A stretch of 64,000 nucleotides of DNA from Gonatopus flavifemur (lineage: Eukaryota > Arthropoda > Insecta > Hymenoptera > Dryinidae): positions 43,020,001 to 43,084,000 of the forward strand of contig JAFFJZ010000001.1 of assembly GCA_018340375.1 (NCBI GenBank), read 5' to 3'. A model generated the notes under the pieces. That model made no database searches. It had not been told where the DNA came from and saw only the letters and a program-made list of their open reading frames with translations. This document shows, in pieces, positions 1 through 10,222 of this stretch. Numbering within the stretch: the first letter of the stretch is position 1; every line of letters starts with the position of its first letter. The position numbers and the translations under genes are program-made.

Positions 1-499
1 TTGAAGGAAGCTTCAATTTCAATGAAAGAGTGGAAACTCAAACTGAAGAATTCTAACACTGTAAACTAGAATAGTACAAGTAGAAAATATCTCTCGATGT
101 TCCTGTTCTAGGATCATGCAGATCTTGGGTGACAATCTGCGAGTACTCTGTACGATAGATGACAGTACTTCCGACGGATATGACCCGAAAATGTACGAAA
201 TATCCCAGAAATATTTTCAATTCGCTTTTCAATCCACCAATCTATATGGAGTCCAGTGACTGCGGAGGAAACTTGAGATACATGAAAGTATTATGCTTTC
301 AAACTATGAGATATTATGTCACTAGCGAATTCTCCTTTCTAGGTACCTGTTGCTCTTCGGTATTGTATAGATTTCCCATACTCTGTGGACACTCATATGC
401 AATCTTGTAAAATTTTCATGAATTCGATCCACCTTTCCCTCGATCCTCAATCGTATCTAAGAACTTCATTTGAACGTTGAAGAATATGCAAGTCTATGG
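1..499. other. AT-rich intergenic sequence, nothing recognised
   Basis: No splice-bounded open frame, palindrome or repeat was recognised. Short open frames here are of chance length for this composition. Confidence 0.5.
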
Positions 500-770
500 A
501 CGCAACTGATTTCAGTTCCAATGTATCCAAGTTTTGTATTGAAAACTCATGTGAATTGTGTTTTGAGGTAAAAACGATCTACTCAAAACTCACACACAAA
601 ATTATCAAACTGACAGATTTTCAGTGTCAATTTAACACTTCTGTGTTGATTCCACACATTCCTTGTATCCATATTTAACGCAAACTTTGAGTAGACCATT
701 TGGAACATGCACGTGTATTGAAGATACACAAAATCGCTGTAATTTTCATGGTTGATTTCATTCGATACAT
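500..770. repeat. Degenerate copy of the 32.8-kb inverted-repeat element
   Basis: The segment around 570-760 aligns with 32,820-32,975. Both have an inner arm reading ACGATCTACTCAAAAC-like on the left and its reverse complement (GAGTAGACCATTT here, GAGTGGATCGTTT there) on the right. Both also share GCACGTGTRTTGAARATACACAAAA near the right end. The termini are too eroded here to show target duplication. The better copy at 32,776-32,985 has TA duplications, so this is taken as an old member of that MITE family. Confidence 0.55.
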
Positions 771-939
771 TATTTATAGGATTTTGACAGAGCAAACATT
801 TCTTTCTTAGTTACAAATGATTGCAAGGTCGAATCCAATGTTCTACAATGATATAAGTGTTTCCCTGAACCATTGCGATTGGTGCGATTTTCCCCACTTG
901 ACGGAAGATTTGTACCACCCTGCAAATTAGTTCCCCAAT

Positions 940-1140
940 AAACATAAATGTCTCAAAGATATTATAGATTTAAGATATCTTCAAGATTGATCATGAAGAT
1001 ATCTCTGAGATACTTTTGAGAATTGAAATTAGGATGTCGGAATCCAGATGGATACAAGATGTCTTGAGAATATCTCAATTGTGATATCTTTGGGATACAT
1101 CTCAAAGATCTCTCTTAGATATCTTCAAGCGATGGAGTCA
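940..1140. repeat. Palindromic-word array (AAGATATCTT type)
   Basis: About ten degenerate copies of the self-complementary word AAGATATCTT or GAGATATCTC occur in 200 bases, for example TTAAGATATCTTCAAG, GAAGATATCTCTGAG and TTAGATATCTTCAAG. The same word dominates 5,608-5,881. Termini are not clear, so element boundaries are approximate. Confidence 0.5.
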
Positions 1141-1559
1141 GAATATTGTCCGTAAGAAAATTTTGGAGGAAATTCTCTTCTGAAATTCAGGTTTTGTACG
1201 GCATTAGATGAGATATTGGATTCATCCCTCGATGATTTCAGATCTTTTCATAAAATACATTTTGAGGAGTTTTACACAAACGAAAATTTCACCAGGTGTA
1301 TAATATTATGGCAATTTCATTGAGACATTCTGTACTATGTGGATATCATCTTAGCTACGCACTGAGATGACTTCAATGCCTTCGAAGTGCCACTCTTCGT
1401 CATCATGTGTTTCTGATGAATTCGTTCCAGTGGGATGTAGAACAATCAATTCAGAATCCTCTGCAACTGAGATTGAATAGGTCGTGGGAGAGAGGTCTCA
1501 TTCGCCCTCGACTTGTAAATTTTACTAAGTACCGGGTCTGATGAATAAAAATTCTTACT

Positions 1560-1821
1560 GCCACATGAAATATTGCTACTCAAATATTCTCAGAATATTC
1601 AATTTGCGACAAACATGAAATATCCCTCATCATAGATTCCCAGAAGATTGCAGAATATCATGACTGCAATATTTCAATTGCAAGATCCTCAAAATATTTG
1701 TAATGAGATATTCTATCCGCAATATCTATGGAATATCGTAGCAATATTCAACATAGAATGTTTCGAGTGAGATATTTGTGATATTCTGAGAATATTACTA
1801 AGACTTTTTGTGCTATGTGGG
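1560..1821. mobile_element. Inverted-repeat element, CCCACATAG termini, AATATT words
   Basis: The left end GCCACATG and right end GTGCTATGTGGG are imperfect inverted repeats, followed inward on both sides by AATATTCTCAGAATAT-like sequence. The interior is a run of AATATT-centred words such as CAGAATATTC, GCAATATTTC and GGAATATCG. The same terminus type recurs at 5,608, 28,620 and 30,490. No coding capacity and no clear target duplication were seen. Confidence 0.55.
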
Positions 1822-1938
1822 AATCAAGTTATACGTTATCAATTATATTCAAATAATAAGAACCAAGTGGGTATTCTCTCATAAAAGTTTTGTTAAGATA
1901 CACATGTGGGAATTCCTGGGAATAAACGAACGGTCCAA

Positions 1939-2010
1939 TACTGCCAGACTTTGGCAAAAACAATTGAGCCGTTACTAGACCATCACTGATTTTCAATTGA
2001 TGCCATTTAT
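1939..2010. repeat. Repeat shared with 51.72 kb
   Basis: The stretch GACAAAAACAATTGGGCCGTTACTA at 51,756 onward matches GCAAAAACAATTGAGCCGTTACTA here. The following 60 bases are also alignable (CATTACTG, ATTGATGCCA). This is a degenerate dispersed repeat of unknown class, and the two copies share words such as TACTGCCAG and TGCCA. Confidence 0.45.
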
Positions 2011-2174
2011 TTGACCGAAATCATACAACACTAGGTCTTGAGGATCGCCAGATTGGCTGCCATACTGAATCAACTCTGGCAAATTCATGCCGCCGATCTG
2101 ATGAACTCAATTCATGCCGGTGTTCAACCGTGTTTAAAGATACATTCCAAACAACACATCTCTCGAATAGTATA

Positions 2175-2417
2175 GGTCCGAACAGGGGGCATAAACTCAA
2201 TAGGAGAATTTTCAAAATAAACTTCAACGCCGCCAAGGGAAAGGGTACTGGAACTCATTTCACATGGATACACTAACACCAATGCTCAGCAAATCATCAA
2301 AGTTTTTGAAACAGTATTAGTGCATTGATGTAAAATTAGTTCAAGTAACCTTCCCCTTGGGGGCGCTGAAATCAGTCTAAAACATGTCTATTTGAGTTTA
2401 TGCCCCCTGGGTCCGAA
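2175..2417. mobile_element. Foldback element with arms of about 75 bp
   Basis: The left arm contains CAGGGGGCATAAACTCAATA and, further in, CGCCGCCAAGGGAAAGGGT. The right arm has their reverse complements: TTCCCCTTGGGGGCGCT, then TTTGAGTTTATGCCCCCTG. The spacer is about 110 bases. The structure is a short non-coding inverted-repeat DNA element. No target duplication was identified. Confidence 0.6.
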
Positions 2418-2892
2418 GTAATTCAGTTTATCCAAATACCCTACTTGCAACGAGATTCTCAACTTTTTGACACCGCATAAAAACAGATGAAAACAGTTGG
2501 ACTTTGAATCCGGATCAATATGAACGAAAAAGTTACTTTTATTGAATTCTCGCCCGTATTTATTTTACATTAAATTTCAATTATGATCATCCAAAATGAT
2601 TATCCAAGCTCTCTTCCGAACCATGAAAACAGTTATTCGATTCATTCTTCTATTGTGTGGTGTGTTCCTTTAATTCAAACGGTATATATGTAGTCATGGA
2701 ATCATTCCTAAATCAGATGTATTAAAAGAAGACCATAAAAAATGTCGTAGTTGCAGCAATACAGGTTCATAAATATGGCCTGTACCGACAATATTGTGTA
2801 TTCCCAGTAATGGATCTTATGTAAAACGTTGTTATCACTCCGACTCCGAATCAGCACTGTCGAATCAACTGACACTGAACTGTTTGCTTATA

Positions 2893-2975
2893 TTTGCCAG
2901 CGCTAGTAACTCTGGCAACGGGACTGCGCCAGTATGGGGCCACGTTTCAATTTCCCCATGAGTATGTATTAGCGT
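2893..2975. repeat. Inverted copy of the 24.75-kb repeat
   Basis: GGACTGCGCCAGTATGGGGCC here is the reverse complement, with a few changes, of GGCCCCATATTGGCGCAGTAAC at about 24,774. The match extends roughly 45 bases. A dispersed non-coding repeat. Confidence 0.5.
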
Positions 2976-3101
2976 GTACTGATCATTTTTCCGATGGAAC
3001 CTCGAAATCGTCAAAAACCGAGATACGAGGTTTTGTCATAGTACCAACGATATCACCGCATGGCGCAAGTGACCTCACTCTCCCCTAAATAAATAGTATT
3101 T

Positions 3102-3222
3102 TACACACCTAGGGCAGTAAAATAAGAAATGGCTAAGATTACAAGTATTTGTCGGCCGAGACGAAGCCGAAGTCGACAAACATGTGATCTTAGCTTTTCT
3201 TTTTTACTGTCCGAGGTGTGTA
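3102..3222. mobile_element. hAT-like MITE, 121 bp, with 8-bp target duplication
   Basis: The element is nearly palindromic from end to end, opening TACACACCT and closing AGGTGTGTA. Inner arms match imperfectly (GGGCAGTAAAATAAGAAATG against CTTTTCTTTTTTACTGTCC). The 8 bases TAGTATTT occur on both sides, at 3,094-3,101 and 3,223-3,230. An 8-bp duplication is the hAT-superfamily signature, so hAT is the inferred class. There is no coding capacity. Confidence 0.75.
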
Positions 3223-3230
3223 TAGTATTT

Positions 3231-3313
3231 TTCTCCCCGACGGAGCCAGAAAGTGGCAACTTCGTTTTGGCCAGCGGGCAGGAAGTTGCCACTTTCTGCC
3301 CGGAGGGAAGAAA
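3231..3313. repeat. GC-rich hairpin next to the hAT-like MITE
   Basis: Arms AGAAAGTGGCAACTTC and GAAGTTGCCACTTTCT pair perfectly around an 18-base loop. Imperfect pairing continues outward (CCCCGACGGAG against CGGAGGG). It begins directly after the target duplication of the 121-bp element and is much more GC-rich than the flanks. It may be a second small element or a structured RNA-like remnant. Confidence 0.6.
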
Positions 3314-4646
3314 AATTCATTCTGTAAATGATTCAAGCTTGCACCTCATAACTACGATACAGAAAATAGCATTACAAAACCAATAACAAGCAACTACGAA
3401 TAAAACTATGTACTCAAAACTAAAACCTCATAATAATTCCTAATAATTGAGTTATCGTTGAGAAGCTATTGAATATTCATTCAAATTTTGAGAATATTTT
3501 CTGACGTCCAGACCGTTTTTTAATTATCCACCAGCGATTTGAGGTTACCGTATTCAATTAGAGTTGTATTAAATAGAATTCCGAAACGAAATACTGCAGT
3601 GTTAACTTAGAATGAAGTGAAACACACACATATAATTCATCCCATCGGGCAATAGCTATCGCAATACTCATACGATTTCAATTAAAGTTTACGATTGCTT
3701 GTAGCCTCGTAGGAATAGGTTACACTACATGGTCAGTACGTCCTGTGAGAAAATGAGAAATCAACAAAAGTTCATATACCATGCCACGTGAACAGGCTAA
3801 AAATTTTAATCAAGGTCGGATATTGGATTAATCCGTATTCGCACGTATCATTTATCACCAGCATCAATATATTTCGGAATCTTTCCGATGGTTTCGTAAT
3901 GATAACAGAATAATGACGACATAAATAGTCACAAAATATCGACTGTTCATTATTTCTCGACACTGAAATCCAAATGAATGAACAGTTATTCTCAATTCGA
4001 GCAAAGTACGGAACAACGGCAGTGATGATGTGTGGTTTATTTAAAACTTCGAAATTAATACACGTAATAAATTTCAAATTATTCCGCAGTCATGGAGTAT
4101 GTAGCTAAAGGCCTGTAGTAATCAATCATGAGTTCATTTAGAGCGTACAGACTATTAACTCTACGTGCACACCACTTTTCCTCAAGTTAACGGTCTTGCC
4201 CGGGGCTACCTTGAATATGTTGAACTCAATTTTCTCCCCGTGCTCCTGTTTGAACATTTCAATGGGATCAAACTATCCCTCAAATATTACTTTTGGCGTA
4301 ATTAGGTATGGGCAGTCGCTCCTCTCTCATTCATGTCCTACAATGAAATATCAATTGAAATTTCTGTATTTTTCTATAATATCAATGTGGAACCCATCGT
4401 AGCTGAAGCTATTTGAATTCTCTTCACAGAGCCGTTTGAAATATTTGATCGTAGAATATATTCCTATACCTCTTCTGATACAAGAAACCCGTTAGTGAGA
4501 TTCCAGAGGTTAGGAGTTTTCATTATCAATCGACAATCTTGATGGTTCCTGCGGGTAACCATTAGAATTTTGATCATTCAAAGACTCCGAACAAGGATTC
4601 CTTTTTGCCTTGATTTCTTTGGTTTGAAGTATGAAATCATTAATAG
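3314..4646. other. AT-rich intergenic sequence, nothing recognised
   Basis: No repeat, palindrome or splice-bounded open frame was supported in this stretch. Confidence 0.45.
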
Positions 4647-4996
4647 CCCTTGTAAAAAGGATTCATATATGGCCCATATATGAACTGTATTTGATTCATA
4701 TATGGATTTGGTACGAATCATATATGGTCATATATAAATCATATGTAATTCATATATGTGGCATATATGACCATATAAAATTCGTATACGATTGTTCAAT
4801 CCATATAATGACCAAACATGACCCATATATAGGATACATAACGCCATATATGAAATGTATATGGCCCATATATGAATGTCCGAACTCATATATGGCCCAT
4901 ATATGAATTATATAGGGGTCATATATGAATCTGTGAAATCATATATGTACCATGTGTGGTCATATATGCCGCATATATGATTCATTTTTACAAGGG
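4647..4996. mobile_element. 350-bp MITE with ATATATGG-type interior, copy 1
   Basis: The termini are CCCTTGTAAAAA and TTTTTACAAGGG. The interior is almost entirely repeats of CATATATGG / CCATATATG words. It is the same length as, and about 96% identical to, the copy at 35,705-36,054 (about 13 differences counted by eye, no net indel), so both are relatively recent insertions. No convincing target duplication is visible. Because the word avoids in-frame stops, a 91-codon open frame runs through it, but this is not interpreted as a gene. Confidence 0.85.
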
Positions 4997-5507
4997 AGTC
5001 TACCACAAAGGGAATGATTTATTCAACCTTTGATTTTAACTCTTAATTTATTCTGTTAACATGTAAAACAAAAAATGCGCTGTGAAAAAATAATGCGAGA
5101 ACTTTCCTCCGAAAAATAATGGCATAGATGGAAAATTTTCAATAATAATTTCGGGAATTTTTCCTGCATTTGTTGAAGATTCAACACTTAATTCCTCAAA
5201 GTGGTGAAAAAATGCCTCATTTTTGGTGGAAAAACATATCCTCCACCATGAGGGGACGGAATTCACGAACAGTATGAAAGAAAAACTTTCCACATTTCCT
5301 ACGGTGTCAAAGAGAAAGTGAAAATAAGCAAATATGGAAATCTTTCGAACCATTGTAGGTAAAGAATATCCTCTGACATGTACAAACTGCATACGGTATT
5401 TTAGAGTCACTAAAACTAATACAATAATACACGGAGAGGAATTTATTTGTAAAGATCACCATTTTATTCTTAAACTAGAACTATTTGAAAAAGTCAGACA
5501 ATAACTC

Positions 5508-5605
5508 ATAACATAACTCCCAATCATTGCCAGCTGTGATGGTAAAAATCCAAAATGATCTCGATATTTACCATCACAGCTGGCAATGATTGAGGGTTAT
5601 GTTAT
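5508..5605. repeat. Near-perfect 39-bp-arm palindrome
   Basis: The arms at 5,508-5,546 and 5,567-5,605 contain ATAACATAACTCCCAATC and TTGCCAGCTGTGATGGTAAA and their complements, with one or two mismatches and a 20-base loop. The hairpin lies within the left half of the CACGG element and abuts the CCCAGATAACA element. Confidence 0.75.
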
Positions 5606-5607
5606 AA

Positions 5608-5881
5608 CCCAGATAACAATTTTGAGGAATTCTTCCGAAAAATTCTAAAAGATATCTTGAAGAATTCTAAAAAATGTCTTATGAAACACCTAAAGACATC
5701 TTTAAGATACCTTACGGAAGATATCTTTAAGAATTCTAAAAGATACCTTCAGAAAACTTCAAGAAATCTCGCATGAAGACTTCCAAAAGATATCTTTTGG
5801 TGTTTCATAAGACATCTTTTAGAATTCTTTAAGATATCTTTCAGAATGATCCAAAAGAGTGATCCAAAATTGTTATGTGGG
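5608..5881. mobile_element. CCCAGATAACA-terminal element with AAGATATCTT words
   Basis: The left end CCCAGATAACAATTTTG and right end CCAAAATTGTTATGTGGG are inverted. The interior has four exact AAGATATCTT, four GAATTC and many variants (AAGACATCTT, AAGATACCTT). Parts of the two halves also pair at longer range (CTTATGAAACACC against GGTGTTTCATAAG). The same termini are seen at 30,490, and relatives at 1,560 and 28,620. Confidence 0.65.
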
Positions 5882-5961
5882 AAGTTATCGTCTGATTCTT
5901 CCGAATAGTTCTAGTTTACGAATAAAATGGTAGTTTTTCCGAATACATCCCTTCCCGTGTA

Positions 5962-7073
5962 ATTGATGAATGTTCTAGAACAAGTTTCAGGATCCTTTCT
6001 TCCATAAAATGCCATGAATGCAATTCAAGCCTTGCAATAGCATTCCAAATTAGACTGAAGACGATAACAAGTTCAACGCGTCACAAAAAGCACTGAAGTA
6101 CATCCAAATACTTGTAATTAGGTTGTGCCATTCAATGTGTCTTCTCGTTTTCATTTTCCATTTGGGAACCTCATACATTGATTCTGATAGACGTACATAC
6201 CCTCAATCACGATCTAGTTCCTGGCTACATCAGGATTTTTTTAAATCAATTTTTACAGAGGACACGTTCTCTTTTACACCGACATAAAGATGAGTACTGT
6301 ACTTCAAAAACATTTCATCACATTCCATTCTCGAAGCGTTGACATTTCAGATTGAACATTCCTTTGGATTCAAAAATGTTCCATTTCGTGGGACGATTCA
6401 AGAGATCTTTGTGCGAAAGCAACGCAAAAAGCACTTGATAAAACACCTACTTCTTTTAGAATCGTTGGAATCCGTGGATTATGTATGAAAATTCCAATTC
6501 AAAACACGATCCGCTGTTTGTTGAGATCCCATGAATTGTGTCGGCCGAAAATTCAAGGACTTTTCACTACAAATCATAATGAACACTTTGAAAAGACTAT
6601 TCGGTGGGAGGTAATTGAATTTTCCTTGGAAAAAAAGAAATGTACAGAGAATTATTCCTCACGAACGAAGTTGAATTTTATGCATATTGTACCGTGGAGT
6701 CTGTTTGAATGTTATAATTGGAAATCTGTGGTAGTCGAATTCACTCATGGTATTCGGAAGATTTATAGATTTTGAGGAGGATAGCTTTTTCAGATGACCC
6801 ACTTTGGGAATGAATCGAAATGAATGGTCAAAAATGGATGTGAGATATTATGTGTGGAGAAAGGGATGTATAATTGATAACTCAATATGATTGAAATATA
6901 TGAGGAACATCGACGTGAAGAAAGTCAGAAGAACATTCATTGTCATGAAATCAACGTTACCAAAAATGATAGCTGAAACAAAACTCGAATTCAAGAGAAA
7001 CCATGATAAGTAGATAAAACTGGGATTAGTCAGACGCGTGACCTCTAACCCGTTTCTCTGCCATATTGACAGC
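5962..7073. other. AT-rich intergenic sequence, nothing recognised
   Basis: No transposon termini, palindromes or plausible coding exons were found. A 96-codon open frame at 6,485-6,775 has no recognisable motif and is within chance expectation. Confidence 0.45.
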
Positions 7074-8600
7074 CCTGGTGAAAAAGACCCCGACAATCCT
7101 ATTGGAAAAAAATTAGGTAATAGGAAATAAGGTGTGCTTTTGTCAGTTACCTAATTATTTCCTATCACCTTCATCAAAATCGAATGTTCGAAATTCAATA
7201 GGGAAATATGTGGGAGCTCATTGAATCCCATTAGTTATTCCATGACTTGACCTCCCTTTATGGAATATGAATTTTGAATATTCGATGATAAATAATTTTA
7301 TTTATTAATATCCCAAGAAACACTCATGTCATGTAATTGACGATTTCTATGGAAATACGATGTGTATCCAATGATACACAAAAATTACCAAAAAATCAAG
7401 GTCGAATTTTGCAATTCAAAACTGCGATAAGAACCCATCATTTGTGATTGAGTGAATGATGATCATTCGAACCCTGTTTGAATTCCTGGATTCATTATTA
7501 TTTTCATTTTGACTCATGAATTGTCAAAAGTCCCATCTCGGGAACTGCGGAAAAAGTTCTTGTTTGTTTTCATCCGTTTCTATGGGACTAACTTCATCAA
7601 GGATATAAATATTATGAAGGATTGTACTCGTTGCCAAGAGTCTCGGTACGATAGGAAGGGATGAATACAACCAACGCCTTCTCTCATCGATTACAAGATA
7701 TCACTCCTTTTACAATACATACACTGAAAGAAGATCAATTTGGAGGTTCAGTGAATAGTATTGTATTTGATTGATAATTCTGAATATTACTGAGCTTTCA
7801 GCAATGTTTCATGAAATTTCGAGAAGCATTACTGAAATTTCGCTTTACATTACTCATTGTTCTACAATTGTGGTTATATAATACAATATTCAAGATCAAA
7901 TTCGCTGTGTATCATTCAATTACTAAACGTTCAAGAATTGAGTGACATACAGCGAATTTGGTCGTGAATATTGTATTATATAATAACAATTGTAGAACAC
8001 TGAGTAATGTCAAGCAAACTTTCAGTAATGTTTCTCGAAATTTCATGAAACATCGCTGAAAGTTCAGTAATATTCAGATTTATCAATCAAACATAATACT
8101 ATTAACTGAACCTTCAAATTGCTCTTCTCTCAGTGTACATTATATAGAAAATAATAGTTCTCAGGATTATGAAGGGGCCTAAGTAGCTATTGATTCACTC
8201 ATTTCAAATGATAAATTTTTATTGCAGTGTTGAACTGTAATAGTAAATCTTCATTTCGTGGGGTGACAAGAGATATTTGAAAATTCATTTGAAGTTGCCA
8301 TATAATTGATGCAATGTACAACGCCTCTGAAAAAATATTGATTAAAAAGTTATGTGAGTGTAAATGTAATGAGATTTGAATGCATTTCCCTTTGAATCTA
8401 TTCAATAACCATTCTCACTCTTAATACTGATGGAGGAAATAATGGTATTCAATGATCTCCCACATATTTTCCTATTGAATTTTAATTATTTTGGACACCA
8501 AAGATGTTAACATGAAATAAGGGGGAAATGACAAAAGCACACCTCATTTCCTATTACCTAATTTTTTTCTAATAGGATTGTAGGGGTCTTTTTTACCAGG
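7074..8600. mobile_element. 1.5-kb non-autonomous DNA transposon with arms of about 165 bp
   Basis: The left arm begins CCTGGTGAAAAAGACCCC and runs through AATCCTATTGGAAAAAAATT and TAGGAAATAAGGTGTGCTTT. The right arm is the reverse complement, ending AAAGACCCC-type sequence then ACCAGG. The arms remain alignable to about 7,240 and 8,435 (TATGTGGGAGMTCATTGAAT). The interior holds an inserted 414-bp foldback at 7,722-8,135 and no transposase. No target duplication was recognised. Confidence 0.75.
7722..8135. mobile_element. CACTG-terminal foldback, 414 bp, TA duplication
   Basis: The two halves are almost completely complementary: CACTGAAAGAAGATCAATTT pairs with the right end closing CTCAGTG. 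Inner arms share TAATACAATATTCA and TTCTACAATTGT. TA occurs at 7,720-7,721 and 8,136-8,137. Nested inside the 1.5-kb transposon, it is younger than its host. No coding capacity. Confidence 0.8.
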
Positions 8601-8840
8601 AACATTATTCAGTGAAAGATCATGTTTCAGGGATAAACGTATGTTAATAAGGCAGAACAAGAACTCTACCGTTTATTTTCCCATGTTAAAACACCTCTCA
8701 TCTTTGATAAGTTTATTCGAAACTAAATCTTTTTCGGGGCATCTCTACTGCAACATATGATTGTTATAAAATATCTGTACTTCAACATCACTGCATCATG
8801 AAATACCTTCATTCTTGAATATCTATGTGTACAAATATTT

Positions 8841-9323
8841 CACTGCGAAAACTAATATCTTATTCTATCATACTTTTGTAGTGACTTTTCAAACATTTCA
8901 AAATGTCACTGTAATCATATTCAAAACATAAAACTACGTTTTCATTCAAGGCATGATGTGTTTAATCAGCAAACAAAAATGTTCCAAAGCTGTATGTAGA
9001 AACATAACCTCGCATTACTATAATGTCAAAGTGAAGAACAGGAATAATGTATTCCAAATGTATATTGTGCCATTTTGAAGCAAAACTAAACGAGATTCTC
9101 ATCAAACGTATGATTAGAAATCATTAATATAATCCATCTCTTTAAATTAAATGTGATAAATCACACTTCTCTCATCTGCTTTGAAAACAAACGTGTTTAA
9201 ACGTCAGTGTCGCGAAATGAGATACTGATGTTTTCCAGTTAAAACAGGCAAGTGTTTGATTTGAATTATCAAACATATCGTGTCTTATTTTGAGACATAT
9301 CTTCGACAGCAATTTTTGCAGTG
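8841..9323. mobile_element. CACTGCGAAAA-terminal insertion in the foldback's left arm
   Basis: The ends CACTGCGAAAA and TTTTTGCAGTG are inverted. Aligning the foldback's left and right arms shows this 483-base block is absent from the right arm, and removing it restores pairing (ACAAATATTT joined to CTATCAA). TT flanks both ends instead of TA. The interior has repeated TCAAACA/TGTTTGA and AAACACGTTT-like words. Confidence 0.75.
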
Positions 9324-9708
9324 TTCTATCAACAAATATTTTCTATTTTAAATAACTCAGTTTTGGCATCACTCTACTGTGAAACACATTCATCGTAAAA
9401 TATCTGTATTCTGATCCAATTCTGTTCTATAATATCTATATTTCCAGATATCCTTATTTTCCAATATCTCCATCCACCGACTTCCACGTCGTATCCCCGT
9501 GGAATCCACGTGTATGAATCGTGAACGTAGATAGAACGTGAATGAACGGAGATTCCACGCGGAGGCAACGTAGAGGCAACGTAGAAATGTCCGGTGCTGT
9601 ACGGGTTGTTGAATACCTGTGATTTTAAATATCTCCATTTCCAAATAATTCAGTTCCCAAACATCTCTACACTGAAAAAGAGGTATGGCTCTCACTGCTC
9701 TATTATTT

Positions 9709-9838
9709 ATCTGTTCTGGCTGTCAGGAGGTATAAGGATGCCAGTATAGCTCCCACAGCGAAACGCGTCGCTATCATAGCAATCTGTCGGCTGCGGGAGT
9801 TATACTGGCATCCTTATACCTCTTGATAGCAAGAACAC
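9709..9838. repeat. Palindrome with arms of about 49 bp
   Basis: The arms at 9,711-9,759 and 9,790-9,838 share GGTATAAGGATGCCAGTATA with few mismatches. The loop contains AACGCGTCGC. It sits just left of the CCCTAGCAG element inside the 9,670-10,262 insertion and may be that element's own subterminal arm or a separate element. Confidence 0.7.
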
Positions 9839-9840
9839 AT

Positions 9841-10222
9841 CCCTAGCAGAAATCACTCTAGTAATTCTCTAGGCCTTGCGAGGCCTCACCAGGCCCTTGT
9901 GAGGGACTTGCAAGGCCTCGTAAGGCCTCGTAATCGCCTGGAAAATGACTAGAGTGATTTCTACTACACGGAAAGAAGAAAACAGCACTGGTTACTGTCC
10001 ATAACAGCAATCAGTTGAAAAGCAAATGAAAACACGCTTGGATGATAGAGGTCAGCGCGATCACAGTGATGTGTACTGCAGTGAAATTCGTCAATCCTGC
10101 TTGGACATTAACGGTTACTGGGAGACGCAGTAATGAACGGCGTGAGTTTGATTTTTCATCTGTTTTCAATGAATTACTGCGATTCACAGTAACCATTGCT
10201 GTTTTCTTTTTTTCGTATAGGG
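9841..10222. mobile_element. CCCTAGCAGAAAT-terminal element with AGGCCT words, interrupted
   Basis: The left end CCCTAGCAGAAATCACTCTAG pairs with CTAGAGTGATTTCTAC at 9,948-9,964. The right terminus is split by a CACGG element, and the missing TAGGG resumes at 10,218. The interior carries four exact AGGCCT words plus variants (AGGCCC). Related ends occur at 14.3, 30.6 and 60.3 kb. Confidence 0.75.
9967..10217. mobile_element. CACGG-terminal MITE inserted in the TIR of the CCCTAGCAG element
   Basis: The ends are CACGGAAAGAAGAAAACAGC and GCTGTTTTCTTTTTTTCGTA, followed inward by GGTTACTGT / ACAGTAACC. TA is duplicated at 9,965-9,966 and 10,218-10,219. Removal restores CTACTAGGG, the expected complement of the host's CCCTAGYAG end. 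This is the innermost and youngest of the nested set. Confidence 0.85.

Larger units (their letters stand above)
5430..5959. mobile_element. CACGG-terminal MITE with TA duplication and nested palindromes
   Basis: The left end CACGGAGAGGAATTTATTTG and right end inverted (GGAAGGGATGTATTCGG then CCGTG) form arms of about 85 bases, including the shared stretch ACCATTTTATTC-TAAACTAGAACTATT. TA is duplicated at 5,428-5,429 and 5,960-5,961. Two further palindromes lie inside, at 5,508-5,605 and 5,608-5,881. TA duplication suggests Tc1/mariner-type mobilisation. Confidence 0.75.

Noticed and set aside
4631..4906. 91-codon frame with repeated Tyr/Ile/His peptides, also present at 35,701-35,964
   Set aside because: Its conservation reflects nucleotide identity of two MITE copies. 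The peptide repeats mirror the ATATATGG word, and there is no sign of protein-level constraint.
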